From SIG307 sp045596385 (lineage in GTDB: Bacteria > Bacillota > Clostridia > Lachnospirales > Lachnospiraceae): a stretch of 9,573 nt of DNA. The notes beneath the pieces were generated by a model. It saw only the letters and a program-made list of their open reading frames with translations. It was not told the DNA's origin and searched no databases. The stretch lies in assembly GCA_045596385.1 (NCBI GenBank), contig JAZOCC010000010.1, forward strand, positions 1 to 9,573, given 5' to 3'. Shown here piece after piece: positions 1 to 7,062 of this stretch (position 1 is its first letter; each line of letters opens with the position of its first letter). The translations under genes and the position numbers were made by a program.

Positions 1-84
1 TTTAGCTAACTCGTGTGAACTCCCTTTTCCTTCCAGGTATTCTTTTACAATCTTCTTTTTAAATTCAAAACTGTATTTTGCCAC
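1..84 (-). CDS. IS3-family transposase OrfA, N-terminal 28 codons only
   Basis: The frame opens with GTG at 84-82 and reads (M)AKYSFEFKKKIVKEYLEG, then KGSSHELAK to the window edge. A short basic start followed by the first helix of a helix-turn-helix is typical of IS150-type OrfA, which binds the element ends and is normally joined to OrfB (DDE integrase) by frameshifting. A GGGAGG ribosome site lies about 11 nt upstream, inside a hairpin arm. The rest of the gene is outside the window, so it is unknown whether the transposase is intact. Confidence 0.8.
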   Translation of the reverse strand, partial: MAKYSFEFKKKIVKEYLEGKGSSHELAK

Positions 85-89
85 TAAAA

Positions 90-139
90 AACCGACCTCC
101 CAATCGTTAGATTTTTGGTCTAACTTTTGGGGGTCGGTT
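90..139 (-). promoter_or_regulatory. Hairpin hiding the transposase ribosome site
   Basis: AACCGAC (90-96) pairs with GTCGGTT (133-139). The stem continues through the CTCCCAA and TTGGGGG segments to TTAGA and TCTAA, with a few mismatches and a loop near 113-118. One arm is the terminal repeat of the insertion sequence. The other contains the transposase ribosome site (GGGAGG, complement of 96-101). A transcript entering from outside would therefore fold and mask the site. This protection from outside transcription is known for several insertion sequences; here it is inferred from the sequence. Confidence 0.6.
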
Positions 140-161
140 CAACAGATGCGACCTTCCTCTC

Positions 162-1094
162 TTACTCCTTCTTCCCCATCTTCTCCTTACATTCTTCCGC
201 CTTTCTCATCGGGAACTTCACAGCAATTTCTTCCTTCCACTCATTCAATATGCCCACAATCCGCATCCATACCTCATAGGCCTTCTCATACTCGCCCAAT
301 CTCTCACGGCAAAACGCAATTCCGTATAAGCAATCTAACTTCGTCGGATCCAATTCATGACGCTTTTCCCAGTACCAATATGCCTCGTCATACCTTCCCA
401 ATTCCTTGCATGCATCCCCGGCGTGAACATAATGATCCGAATCCTCCGGAAATTTCGCAATGGCCTCCTTTGCTACCCGATAGCACTCCTCATACTGCTT
501 TGTCATATAATAGGCAACCTCCAGACAAGCCCATTCTCTGGAATCCTCCGGATGCTCCTTTACTGCCTGTAACTGTTCCTCCACACACTGCGGTCCTTCT
601 GCTGTAGAAGCACATCGGAACGCTAACTTCTCATATTTTGTTCTGAAATACAGCTCCAGATCATTCTCCTTGCTCAGTTCCAGGGTCTTATCATAATCTT
701 CCAATATTTTTTTGGTAGAAACATAAATCATTCTTCCATACAGCCAAGTACGTTGGCTATAGTCCCAGGTTTCCATGGTTCCTTCCTTTTCCATTCGTTC
801 ATACTCTTGTACGGCCGCCGTAAAGTCCTCCCACCTCATGGTATCATAATACACCGCCACCAGCCGGTCGGACAACTTGTCATATCCCTGCAAATCATCC
901 TTAAATAAATCATCCACCAACACACCGTACAATCTGGATATCTCCGGCAATAACATAATATCAGGAAAAGACGCAGCTGTTTCCCAACGGGACACCGACT
1001 GGGCGCTCACACCAAGCTTTTCCGCCACCTGTTCCTGGGTTAATTTCTTTTCCAGTCTCAACTTTCTGAGATTCTTTGAAACATTTTCGTTCAT
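162..1094 (-). CDS. XRE-family regulator with C-terminal TPR-like domain (copy 1)
   Basis: This 310-residue protein is probably a cytoplasmic DNA-binding regulator. Residues about 8-64 form an XRE/Cro-type helix-turn-helix, with LTQEQVAEKLGVSAQSVSRWE as recognition unit and LYGVLVDDLF closing the domain. The middle is helical. Residues about 185-285 hold three TPR-like helix pairs, for example YVHAGDACKELGRYDEAYWY. HTH-TPR fusions often sense a peptide or protein partner through the TPR part; the ligand here is unknown. ATG follows AAGGAGA with good spacing. A paralog of almost the same length lies directly upstream (1277-2203) and matches at roughly two thirds of residues by eye. An insertion sequence abuts the 3' end. 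The promoter carries a palindrome, which suggests self-control. Confidence 0.85.
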   Translation of the reverse strand: MNENVSKNLRKLRLEKKLTQEQVAEKLGVSAQSVSRWETAASFPDIMLLPEISRLYGVLVDDLFKDDLQGYDKLSDRLVAVYYDTMRWEDFTAAVQEYERMEKEGTMETWDYSQRTWLYGRMIYVSTKKILEDYDKTLELSKENDLELYFRTKYEKLAFRCASTAEGPQCVEEQLQAVKEHPEDSREWACLEVAYYMTKQYEECYRVAKEAIAKFPEDSDHYVHAGDACKELGRYDEAYWYWEKRHELDPTKLDCLYGIAFCRERLGEYEKAYEVWMRIVGILNEWKEEIAVKFPMRKAEECKEKMGKKE

Positions 1095-1119
1095 CCTGTA
1101 TTCTCCTTTTTATCCATCC

Positions 1120-1148
1120 GCAAATACGACACGTGTCACCGTATTTGC
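1120..1148 (-). promoter_or_regulatory. 29-nt leader hairpin of regulator copy 1
   Basis: In the minus-strand leader, GCAAATACGGTG pairs with GTCGTATTTGC plus one more base, giving 12 pairs (three of them G-U) around a five-base loop ACACG. It starts 26 nt upstream of the ATG, just ahead of the ribosome site. An equivalent hairpin of the same length sits at the same place before copy 2. It could act in RNA or as a DNA dyad that binds protein. Confidence 0.6.
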
Positions 1149-1162
1149 ATTTCATTACAACC

Positions 1163-1179
1163 TCAAGAAGACTTCTTGA
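1163..1179 (-). promoter_or_regulatory. 17-bp palindromic operator candidate, copy 1
   Basis: TCAAGAAGACTTCTTGA is a perfect dyad around one central base. It lies 69 bp upstream of the regulator ATG, across the transcription start predicted from the promoter hexamers. The core AAGAAGACTTCTT recurs at the same distance before copy 2. Such a site suits a dimeric XRE repressor, most simply the gene's own product (inference). Confidence 0.65.
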
Positions 1180-1183
1180 CTTT

Positions 1184-1212
1184 ATCATACAGGAAATCAT
1201 TCAAAAAATCCA
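1184..1212 (-). promoter_or_regulatory. Promoter of regulator copy 1
   Basis: On the minus strand TGGATT (1212-1207), a 17-bp spacer and TATGAT (1189-1184) form a sigma-A type promoter with a weak -35. The same two elements and spacer are kept before copy 2 (TGGATT, 17 bp, TATCAT), which supports the call. Confidence 0.5.
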
Positions 1213-1276
1213 TATCACATTACAAGTGAAAATTCTCGCTTTGCAAGAGTCCCCGCCTTTCCTTTGTTCCTTCCTT

Positions 1277-2203
1277 TTACTTCCCCATCTTTGCCTTACA
1301 TTCTTCCGCCTTTCTCATCGGAAACTTCACCGAAATATCATCATCCCGTTCATTCAATATACCTACAATCCGCATCCACGCCTCATATGCCTTATCATAC
1401 TCGCCCAGTTCCTCACGACAAAACGCGATTGCGAATAAAGAATCTAACATCCACGGATCCAATTCATGACGTTTTTCCCAATACGGATATGCCTCCTCGT
1501 ACTTTCCAAGTTCCTTGCATGCATCACCGGCGAGGCAATACAGCTCCGAATCCTCCGGGAATTTCGCAATCGCTTCCTTTGCTACCTGATAGCACTTCTC
1601 ATACTGCTTTGTCCAATAATACACAGCCTCCAGATAAGCCCACTCTCTCGAATCCTCCGGATGCTCCTTTACCGCCTGCAACTGTTCCTCCACACACTGT
1701 GGGCCCTCTGCTGTAAAATCAACCCGATAAACTAACTTACCATACTTCGCCTGGTTATAAAGCTCCGGATCATTCTCCTTACTTAACTCCATGGTCTTAT
1801 CATAATCTTTCATTATTTCTCTTCGACAAACATTCAGCATTCTACCGTATAGCCAAGTACGTCCATAATAATCTTTTGCCTCCATACTACCTTCCCGTTC
1901 CATGCGTTCGTATTCCTTCATCCCTGCCATAAAGTCATCATTTTTAAGGGTATCAATATACACTGCCACCAGCCGGTCGGACAATTTCCCATATTCCTGC
2001 AAATCCTCCTTAAACAAATCATCTACCAATACCTCGTACAATCTGGCAATCTCCGGCAACAATGTAATATCCGGGAAAGTTGCTCCTGTTTCCCATCTTG
2101 ATACAGCCTTGGCACTTACACCCAAACGTTCCGCCACATACTCCTGGGTCAATCTCTTTCCCTGTCTCAGCTTTCTGAGATTCTTTGTAATTGTTTTATT
2201 CAT
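1277..2203 (-). CDS. XRE-family regulator with C-terminal TPR-like domain (copy 2)
   Basis: This 308-residue protein is the paralog of the gene at 162-1094, with the same plan. The helix-turn-helix is at about residues 8-64 (LTQEYVAERLGVSAKAVSRWE), then a helical linker, then TPR-like helix pairs from about 185 to 285, such as YCLAGDACKELGKYEEAYPY. Probably a cytoplasmic transcription regulator. The recognition helix differs slightly from copy 1 (SAKAVSRWE against SAQSVSRWE), so the DNA targets may overlap. ATG follows AAAGGAGAG with good spacing. A 182-bp gap that holds copy 1's promoter separates the two genes, so each probably has its own transcript. The sensed signal cannot be read from the sequence. 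Confidence 0.85.
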   Translation of the reverse strand: MNKTITKNLRKLRQGKRLTQEYVAERLGVSAKAVSRWETGATFPDITLLPEIARLYEVLVDDLFKEDLQEYGKLSDRLVAVYIDTLKNDDFMAGMKEYERMEREGSMEAKDYYGRTWLYGRMLNVCRREIMKDYDKTMELSKENDPELYNQAKYGKLVYRVDFTAEGPQCVEEQLQAVKEHPEDSREWAYLEAVYYWTKQYEKCYQVAKEAIAKFPEDSELYCLAGDACKELGKYEEAYPYWEKRHELDPWMLDSLFAIAFCREELGEYDKAYEAWMRIVGILNERDDDISVKFPMRKAEECKAKMGK

Positions 2204-2227
2204 TCTGTGCTCTCCTTTTCATCCTTC

Positions 2228-2256
2228 GCAAATCCGACGCGCGCCATCGATTTTGC
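2228..2256 (-). promoter_or_regulatory. 29-nt leader hairpin of regulator copy 2
   Basis: The segment has the same length, same place (25 nt before the ATG) and same pairing plan as the hairpin before copy 1, with one A/A mismatch at pair six and loop GCGCG. Several substitutions between the copies keep pairing: A-U becomes U-G, G-U becomes A-U, and G-U becomes G-C. Confidence 0.6.
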
Positions 2257-2272
2257 TTCTCATTATCATTCT

Positions 2273-2285
2273 AAGAAGACTTCTT
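2273..2285 (-). promoter_or_regulatory. 13-bp palindromic operator candidate, copy 2
   Basis: AAGAAGACTTCTT is the core of the 17-bp dyad found before copy 1 and lies 70 bp upstream of this ATG. The outer base pairs of copy 1 are lost here. It overlaps the predicted transcription start. Confidence 0.6.
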
Positions 2286-2291
2286 GACCTT

Positions 2292-2320
2292 ATGATACAG
2301 GAAACGACCCGAACAATCCA
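2292..2320 (-). promoter_or_regulatory. Promoter of regulator copy 2
   Basis: On the minus strand TGGATT (2320-2315), a 17-bp spacer and TATCAT (2297-2292) mirror the promoter of copy 1, with the palindrome immediately downstream. Confidence 0.5.
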
Positions 2321-2335
2321 CCTCTTAATTTAAGG

Positions 2336-2364
2336 GGAGGACTCCCGAAAACCGAGAGTCCTCC
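2336..2364 (-). terminator. Hairpin between MATE gene and regulator promoter, possible terminator
   Basis: GGAGGACTC (2336-2344) pairs perfectly with GAGTCCTCC (2356-2364) around an 11-base loop. It sits between the MATE stop and the next promoter, where a terminator is expected. On the minus strand the stem is followed by CCTTAAATT, not a U run. The plus strand has GAAACATTTTT, so direction and efficiency are uncertain. Confidence 0.45.
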
Positions 2365-2418
2365 GAAACATTTTTATTCATTTCCCGGCAACGCTTCCGC
2401 AAAGCATGCCATCTATCC

Positions 2419-3813
2419 TTACGCTTCCCGCACCTTCCGGAACGGATTCCACCGTCCCTTTGCATAGCAAATCAAAAACAACACAAACAGGAACAGATTG
2501 TGCGCAATCATGCACGCCCAGGCTGCCACCAGTCCCAAATCAAAGAGGCTCGTGCAAATAAAGGTTCCTACGATGCGCACCAGCCACATGCCCACAATGT
2601 TGTATACGAACGGCCGCCTCGTCTCGCCCACCCCCTGCATCATACCCTCCATAATAATGGAGAAGCCGTAAAACGGTTCCGATACCGCCACCATCCGAAG
2701 CACCGTGGTTCCGAGATTGATAACCTCCTCCGAATCGGAGAAAATTCCCACCAGCGCCGGTGCCGCAAAGAATAATGCCGCCCCCGAGAATATCATCAGG
2801 ATAATCTCAATCGGAAAGAACATCCGCGCCAGTTCTTTCAATCGCTTTTCATCGTTGGCACCGTAAGCATTTCCCGCCAGAGTTGCCGCCGCCGTCTGCA
2901 TACCGTAGCCCGGAATGTAAAAGGCGGATTCCACTGTATTGGCTATGGTATGAGCCGCCGTGGATACATCGCCCAGGGCATTTATCATGGACGCAAAGGC
3001 CACGTAGCCCAGGGACGTACCGAACCGCTGCAGCATATTCGGCATGGCCACCCGCAAGCACGGCTTTATAATCTTCATATCCGGCTTTAAGGACTGCCCC
3101 TTCGGGGACACCGACGGGTGCCGCCAAAGCACAATCGTTATCAAAATACCGCCTACGGTATAAGCAATGGCACTGGCCACCGCCGCACCGATCACGCCAA
3201 GGTCCGCGCCCCACATGGTAAATTCCAAAGAAAATATCTTAATTTGTCTGGTCGGATAAATCAGTAAAAAGTTCAATACTACATTGACCAGATTCACTAC
3301 CACACCAATTTTCATAGGAGACTTCGTATCTCCCGCTGCCCGGAGCACCGTACCGAAGATGGTACTGGCTGTCCGGAATAACATCGGCAAATATAAAATC
3401 AGGAAATACTGTCCAGCCAAATCCCGGATACCTTCATCCACCTGCATCCATTTCGGAATCTGTCCGGACAAAGCTACCGTTATCACTGTAACCGCAACAC
3501 CTACTACCAGCACGGAAAGCAACGCCTGAGACGCCGCCTTCTTTGCAGCTGACTTATCTCCGGCCCCCAGCGCCTTTGCAATAAACGCCAAAAAGCCCAC
3601 GCCTACCGCAGAAATGGTACTGCCCACCAGCCAGTTTACCGTGGTGGTTGCTCCAACCGCTGCCGTCGCCTGGGTTCCCAGACTGCCTACCATGGCAGTA
3701 TCGATATATTGCACGGCAGTCTGCATGAGCTGCTCCAGCATGGTCGGCCACGCCAATGCCAAAATCACACCGGCCATACCGAAATTCAACCGGCGCTTTT
3801 TACTCTTTTCCAT
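2419..3813 (-). CDS. MATE-family multidrug/toxin efflux transporter
   Basis: This 464-residue polytopic membrane protein belongs to the NorM/DinF-like MATE group, which exports cationic drugs or metabolites in exchange for Na+ or H+. Visible hallmarks are the N-terminal helix with ALAWPTMLEQLMQTAVQYIDTAMVG, the following AAVGATTTVNWLVG segment, and two similar six-helix halves. The second half begins near CLRVAMPNMLQRFG. Length and the roughly 12 hydrophobic segments fit the family. The start is placed at 3813 because AGAGGA lies seven bases before this ATG; the longer frame from a TTG at 3843 has no ribosome site. It lies 121 bp downstream of the methyltransferase gene with no clear promoter or terminator between, so cotranscription is possible. 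The substrate cannot be inferred. Confidence 0.9.
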   Translation of the reverse strand: MEKSKKRRLNFGMAGVILALAWPTMLEQLMQTAVQYIDTAMVGSLGTQATAAVGATTTVNWLVGSTISAVGVGFLAFIAKALGAGDKSAAKKAASQALLSVLVVGVAVTVITVALSGQIPKWMQVDEGIRDLAGQYFLILYLPMLFRTASTIFGTVLRAAGDTKSPMKIGVVVNLVNVVLNFLLIYPTRQIKIFSLEFTMWGADLGVIGAAVASAIAYTVGGILITIVLWRHPSVSPKGQSLKPDMKIIKPCLRVAMPNMLQRFGTSLGYVAFASMINALGDVSTAAHTIANTVESAFYIPGYGMQTAAATLAGNAYGANDEKRLKELARMFFPIEIILMIFSGAALFFAAPALVGIFSDSEEVINLGTTVLRMVAVSEPFYGFSIIMEGMMQGVGETRRPFVYNIVGMWLVRIVGTFICTSLFDLGLVAAWACMIAHNLFLFVLFLICYAKGRWNPFRKVREA

Positions 3814-3934
3814 AACTAAATCCTCTTTCATTCCATACGCCAAGACAAGCGTCTGCCCGCAACCTCCAACAGTTTCACATCAATGCATCTCTCGCTACAG
3901 CTTGCATCTACAGTACGCTCTGCTTCTGCCGTCC

Positions 3935-5092
3935 CTACTGCTCCGACTTTTTCTTCGGCGGGCGCGGTCCCATAAACTGATAGAAATAGGTCTTTAACAT
4001 ACCGTTATAAATCTTGCGGTTCTTGTCCGCTTGGCGGCCGAAATACTTCTGGGCCTCCTCATAGGAGGTAATCATGTAACAGGACCAACTGTCCAGGCCT
4101 GCAAAGGCCTTTCCGAACTCCTGATACAATCCCGGCAGAGCCTTTTTCTCCTCCAGGCGTTCCCCGTACGGCGGGTTTGTAATAACAAACCCGTACTTCT
4201 TTGCATGGCTTAACTGACTCACCGGACGTTGCTGGAAATGGATATAATCCAGAACCCCCGCATCCTCCGCGTTTTGCCTTGCCGCCTTTATCATATCGCC
4301 GTCAATGTCATAGCCCTGAATCTGCATCGTTACGTCCCGCTTAATCAAATCTTCTGCCTCATTGATGGCATCGTACCAAAGCTTCTTCGGCACAAGGTGC
4401 GTCCAATCCTCGGACAAAAACTCGCGGTTCATGCCAGGCGCAATATTTGCCCCGATCATGGCCGCCTCAATCGGGATGGTACCGCTACCGCAGAATGGAT
4501 CTACTAAAATGCGGTCTTCTCTCCACGGTGTCAACAAAATCAGCGCCGCTGCCAAGGTCTCCGTAATCGGTGCCTTGGAGCTGAGCTTACGGTAGCCTCT
4601 CTTATGTAAAGACTCACCGGAGGTATCCAAACCTACGGTCACCTCGTCCTTCATAATGGACACACGAATCGGGAACGGTGCCCCGTCCTCCGGGAACCAT
4701 TCCTTCTTGTAGCTTTGCTTCATGCGCTCTACCATGGCCTTTTTCATAATACGCTGAATATCCGACGGACTGAACAGCTTACTCTTTACGGAGTTTGCTT
4801 TCGTCACCCAGAACTTGCCGTTCTCCGGGATATACCGCTCCCAAGGAAGCGCCTTTGTCTTTTCGAACAACTCCTCAAAAGAGGTTGCCTTAAACCTGCC
4901 TACCACCAAAAGCACACGCTCCGTGGTACGCAGGAAAATATTTGCCCGCGGAATTGCGGTCTCATCGCCAACAAAGCTTACCTTGCCGTCCTCTACCGCC
5001 TTTATCTCATACCCTAAGTCTGTAATTTCTTTTTTCAAAACAGACTCCGTGCCAAAGTGACACGGAGTCAGAAACTCAAACAAATCTGCCAT
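3935..5092 (-). CDS. rlmL: 23S rRNA (guanine-N2)-methyltransferase, RlmL/YpsC type
   Basis: This 385-residue cytoplasmic enzyme should use S-adenosylmethionine to methylate a guanine N2 in 23S rRNA (G2445 in E. coli RlmL). Residues about 45-155 form a THUMP RNA-binding domain. The Rossmann-fold methyltransferase follows, with DPFCGSGT at about 198-205, an acidic motif in GYDIDGDMIKAARQNAEDAG, and the catalytic NPPYGERL at about 306-313. It matches the single-domain Firmicute form and lacks the RlmK half fused in E. coli. The start is placed at 5092, where MADLFEFLTP follows AAAGGA with seven bases between. The longer frame begins at a TTG without a ribosome site. The C-terminus is basic (PRPPKKKSEQ). 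Confidence 0.9.
   Translation of the reverse strand: MADLFEFLTPCHFGTESVLKKEITDLGYEIKAVEDGKVSFVGDETAIPRANIFLRTTERVLLVVGRFKATSFEELFEKTKALPWERYIPENGKFWVTKANSVKSKLFSPSDIQRIMKKAMVERMKQSYKKEWFPEDGAPFPIRVSIMKDEVTVGLDTSGESLHKRGYRKLSSKAPITETLAAALILLTPWREDRILVDPFCGSGTIPIEAAMIGANIAPGMNREFLSEDWTHLVPKKLWYDAINEAEDLIKRDVTMQIQGYDIDGDMIKAARQNAEDAGVLDYIHFQQRPVSQLSHAKKYGFVITNPPYGERLEEKKALPGLYQEFGKAFAGLDSWSCYMITSYEEAQKYFGRQADKNRKIYNGMLKTYFYQFMGPRPPKKKSEQ
5043..5069 (-). other. Hairpin inside the first codons of the methyltransferase gene
   Basis: GACTCCGTG (5043-5051) pairs perfectly with CACGGAGTC (5061-5069) around nine bases, covering about codons 8-17, shortly after the ATG. Such a stem could slow early translation, but it also encodes family-typical residues (TPCHFGTES), so coincidence is possible. 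Confidence 0.4.
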
Positions 5093-5166
5093 TCCTTTGT
5101 CCTTTCTGACCTTATCAACATGATGCTTTTGTACCATCTTATCATACTCGGTCAAAAAAAGAAACT

Positions 5167-5466
5167 CTATTTTTGAAAACGCTTGTATCCTTCATAGCCT
5201 CCCGCCAGACTATAGGCCGGATATCCTGCCTTTCGCATGCGTAGGGTGACTCTGGCACTTAAATTTCCCCGGTCACAGCATATTACAATGACACCCGTTT
5301 TTTGAAACTGTTCCAAAAAGTCCGGCTCTTCCGAATACGGTATCGAAACCGCCTCCGGAATATGGCCCTTTTCATACCGTTCCGGCTCTCGTACATCCAC
5401 AAGTCGTACATTTCCCTGCTTCTGTAACTTCTTTAGCTCTCCTAAAGTTATCACATACCGGTACAT
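5167..5466 (-). CDS. Single-domain rhodanese-like protein
   Basis: This 99-residue protein is one rhodanese fold, probably a cytoplasmic sulfurtransferase or persulfide carrier. Features in order are VRLVDVREPERYEKGHIPEAVSIP (residues about 20-43), the active-site loop with Cys64 in CCDRGNLSAR, and the closing LAGGYEGYKRF. The CxxGxxS loop resembles active rhodaneses, but Leu replaces the Arg usual before Ser, so activity is likely but unproven. ATG follows AAAGGAGG with good spacing. It lies 74 bp upstream of the methyltransferase gene and may share its transcript. A strong terminator just upstream separates it from the sigma operon. The sulfur acceptor cannot be named from the context. Confidence 0.85.
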   Translation of the reverse strand: MYRYVITLGELKKLQKQGNVRLVDVREPERYEKGHIPEAVSIPYSEEPDFLEQFQKTGVIVICCDRGNLSARVTLRMRKAGYPAYSLAGGYEGYKRFQK

Positions 5467-5491
5467 TCCATGCGCCTCCTTTCGGGTAATC

Positions 5492-5518
5492 AGGGGATTT
5501 CTCCCCTACTATAGTATA
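5492..5518 (-). promoter_or_regulatory. Possible promoter -10 and small leader hairpin of the rhodanese gene
   Basis: On the minus strand TATACT (5518-5513) follows directly after the U run of the upstream terminator. No good -35 is seen. Downstream, AGGGGA and TCCCCT (5492-5507) form a six-pair stem with a four-base loop before the ribosome site. Confidence 0.3.
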
Positions 5519-5520
5519 TG

Positions 5521-5567
5521 AAAAAAGAGAAACGGTGTACCTCCCACCAAGATACACCGTTTCTCTT
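5521..5567 (-). terminator. Strong intrinsic terminator after the sigma/DUF4179 operon
   Basis: On the minus strand AAGAGAAACGGTGTA and TACACCGTTTCTCTT form a perfect 15-bp stem (5553-5567 with 5525-5539) with a 13-base loop, and the 3' arm runs into six T residues. It follows the DUF4179 stop by about 35 nt. Confidence 0.9.
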
Positions 5568-5601
5568 ACCTTTACATTCTACTCATTCCCTATATAATCT
5601 C

Positions 5602-7062
5602 TTACTTGATTACAAGCGATACTTCCTCTTCTGCACGCCATGCATCCGAGTAAAAATTCACCAAACGAATTTCCTCGTACGGATAATCCTCTAGTTCTAA
5701 CGTACAGTTGTATATTCCGGTAAGGTTACCGTTTTCATCATATTCCATGCTTCCATACCACTTTACATTCCAATCAAGTTCTTCCTTTGTGTCCTGGCCT
5801 ACATAGATTCTCCCATGTAATTTCCCTTCCCCGTCATAGTACTCGCGGGTAAACGGGTCAGAGCTAAGTCTTCTGTCAATACGTTCTCCTGTTCGTTCAT
5901 CTTCCATAGCCACGCACTGTTGCGAGAACTTCAGGTACGTCTTTCCGTTTAACTCCGTAATCTCCTTTATCGTTGCATACTCCGGAAGGTTCTTTACTTC
6001 TCCCGTCTTCAAATTCACGGAAGTACATTCCTTTTCCGGCTCCATCCACTCCGCCCCGCTCACTACCAACTTTAAGCTTTCCGAATCGGTAAAATACGGA
6101 CTTTCTGCTTCAAAACGAATCAAAACCGGGGTATTCGTATCCGTCGGAATTGTCCAGGATGCTCCTCCGAAATTATAGAAACGCTCTCTATCCTCATTTT
6201 CCACATAAAAGTGCAAATCTCCAAGTGACGCAACATTATCAACCGAATCTTCTACAGTTACCCACATAAATGTCGGATACACATGAATCTCTTTCACCGT
6301 TACTTTACTTTCTTCAATCTCTATTGTCTGATTCACCTCATAAATCACCGGCTGTGGCATATTCTCAAGAGAAAGGTCTAACAGGAAATCAAATGTTATA
6401 ATATGTTCACTACCTTTCTGAAGGATTTCGTCAGAAAGATAATTATTATTGCCCAAAATTTGTCTGTCCCACACAGTCATCCGAAATGTTACCTTCTCCG
6501 GCATAGACTCCAGGCCGGTATTGTCAGTCATATTTAACAGAAGAAGATGGGCAGATACACTGCGGATTTCCTCATTCGGACAATCATAACTACTCATCTC
6601 ATTCTCGGTATACCCGAATTCATCCTCACCTCTTTCATCAAGTACCTTGCTGTTTGCAATCAAATGCTTGTATTTGTCGGATTCAAACCGGTAAAATACC
6701 GTCAGATTTTCCTGATCCACTACCATGGATACAATTTCTACGGTCACTCCGTTCTTCGTCTGTTTCATACCCACGTTCTGTACATAGTCATTCTCAATGG
6801 CATCCCGTAAGGACTTTGAAAAGATTACCGACTTTGTCAAATCCTTCAAAAACGGTACATTAGAAAACGCCTTCGCCACCGGCGCGCTGATATTCACCGA
6901 CAATACAAACAGCATAAACACCGCCGCCAGTCCCATAAGCGGCTGATATAAAAACTGCTTCCGTGCCTTTCTTCGACTTCCTCTTTGAATGGACTCGCTT
7001 ACCTCCGGTACGCTTTGGTCCAATTCCTTCATAAGTTCCGTAAACTCATCATTTCTGTTCAT
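5602..7062 (-). CDS. DUF4179-domain membrane protein, probable partner of the ECF sigma factor
   Basis: This 486-residue protein has a cytoplasmic N-terminus of about 38 residues with a basic patch (RGSRRKARK). One membrane helix at about residues 39-59 (PLMGLAAVFMLFVLSV) leads to a large outer domain, beginning with the DUF4179-typical ISAPVAKAFSNVPFLKDL. The outer part is rich in beta-like segments. It lacks the zinc HxxxCxxC motif of classical anti-sigma factors. Proteins of this family are commonly encoded beside ECF sigma factors and are thought to hold the sigma factor at the membrane until a signal arrives; that role is inferred here. The start is at 7062, preceded by GAGGAGGA; the GTG at 7077 is part of that ribosome site. 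It overlaps the sigma gene by 14 nt. Confidence 0.85.
   Translation of the reverse strand: MNRNDEFTELMKELDQSVPEVSESIQRGSRRKARKQFLYQPLMGLAAVFMLFVLSVNISAPVAKAFSNVPFLKDLTKSVIFSKSLRDAIENDYVQNVGMKQTKNGVTVEIVSMVVDQENLTVFYRFESDKYKHLIANSKVLDERGEDEFGYTENEMSSYDCPNEEIRSVSAHLLLLNMTDNTGLESMPEKVTFRMTVWDRQILGNNNYLSDEILQKGSEHIITFDFLLDLSLENMPQPVIYEVNQTIEIEESKVTVKEIHVYPTFMWVTVEDSVDNVASLGDLHFYVENEDRERFYNFGGASWTIPTDTNTPVLIRFEAESPYFTDSESLKLVVSGAEWMEPEKECTSVNLKTGEVKNLPEYATIKEITELNGKTYLKFSQQCVAMEDERTGERIDRRLSSDPFTREYYDGEGKLHGRIYVGQDTKEELDWNVKWYGSMEYDENGNLTGIYNCTLELEDYPYEEIRLVNFYSDAWRAEEEVSLVIK

Larger units (their letters stand above)
1..141 (-). mobile_element. Left end of an IS3-family (IS150-type) insertion sequence, cut by window edge
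   Basis: Read on the minus strand, the element starts with TGAACCGACCCCCAAAAG near position 141, which resembles the TG-starting terminal repeats of IS150-type elements. It runs into the start of a transposase orfA. The other end lies outside the window, so neither the target duplication nor the element length can be checked. The insertion lies only 20 bp beyond the stop of the neighbouring regulator gene, and may have replaced that gene's original terminator. Confidence 0.8.
162..2321 (-). repeat. Tandem duplication of a regulator gene with its control region
   Basis: Two units of about 1.1 kb, roughly 162-1213 and 1277-2321, each carry promoter, palindrome, leader hairpin and HTH-TPR gene. 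The offset between equivalent sites is 1108-1115 bp across promoter, start and stop. Similarity fades upstream of the -35 hexamers at about 1213 and 2321. The protein copies have clearly diverged, so the duplication is not recent. Confidence 0.8.

Noticed and set aside
146..607. Plus-strand ORF of 153 codons opposite the first regulator gene
   Set aside because: Its Pro/Ser/His-rich product is an antisense shadow of the TPR-coding strand. A similar shadow occurs opposite the second paralog (1264-1716), as expected from the duplicated coding sequence.
5093..5155. Longer start for the rRNA methyltransferase (21 extra residues from TTG)
   Set aside because: No ribosome site precedes the TTG, while the inner ATG at 5092 has AAAGGA at ideal distance and begins with the family-typical MADLFEFLTP.
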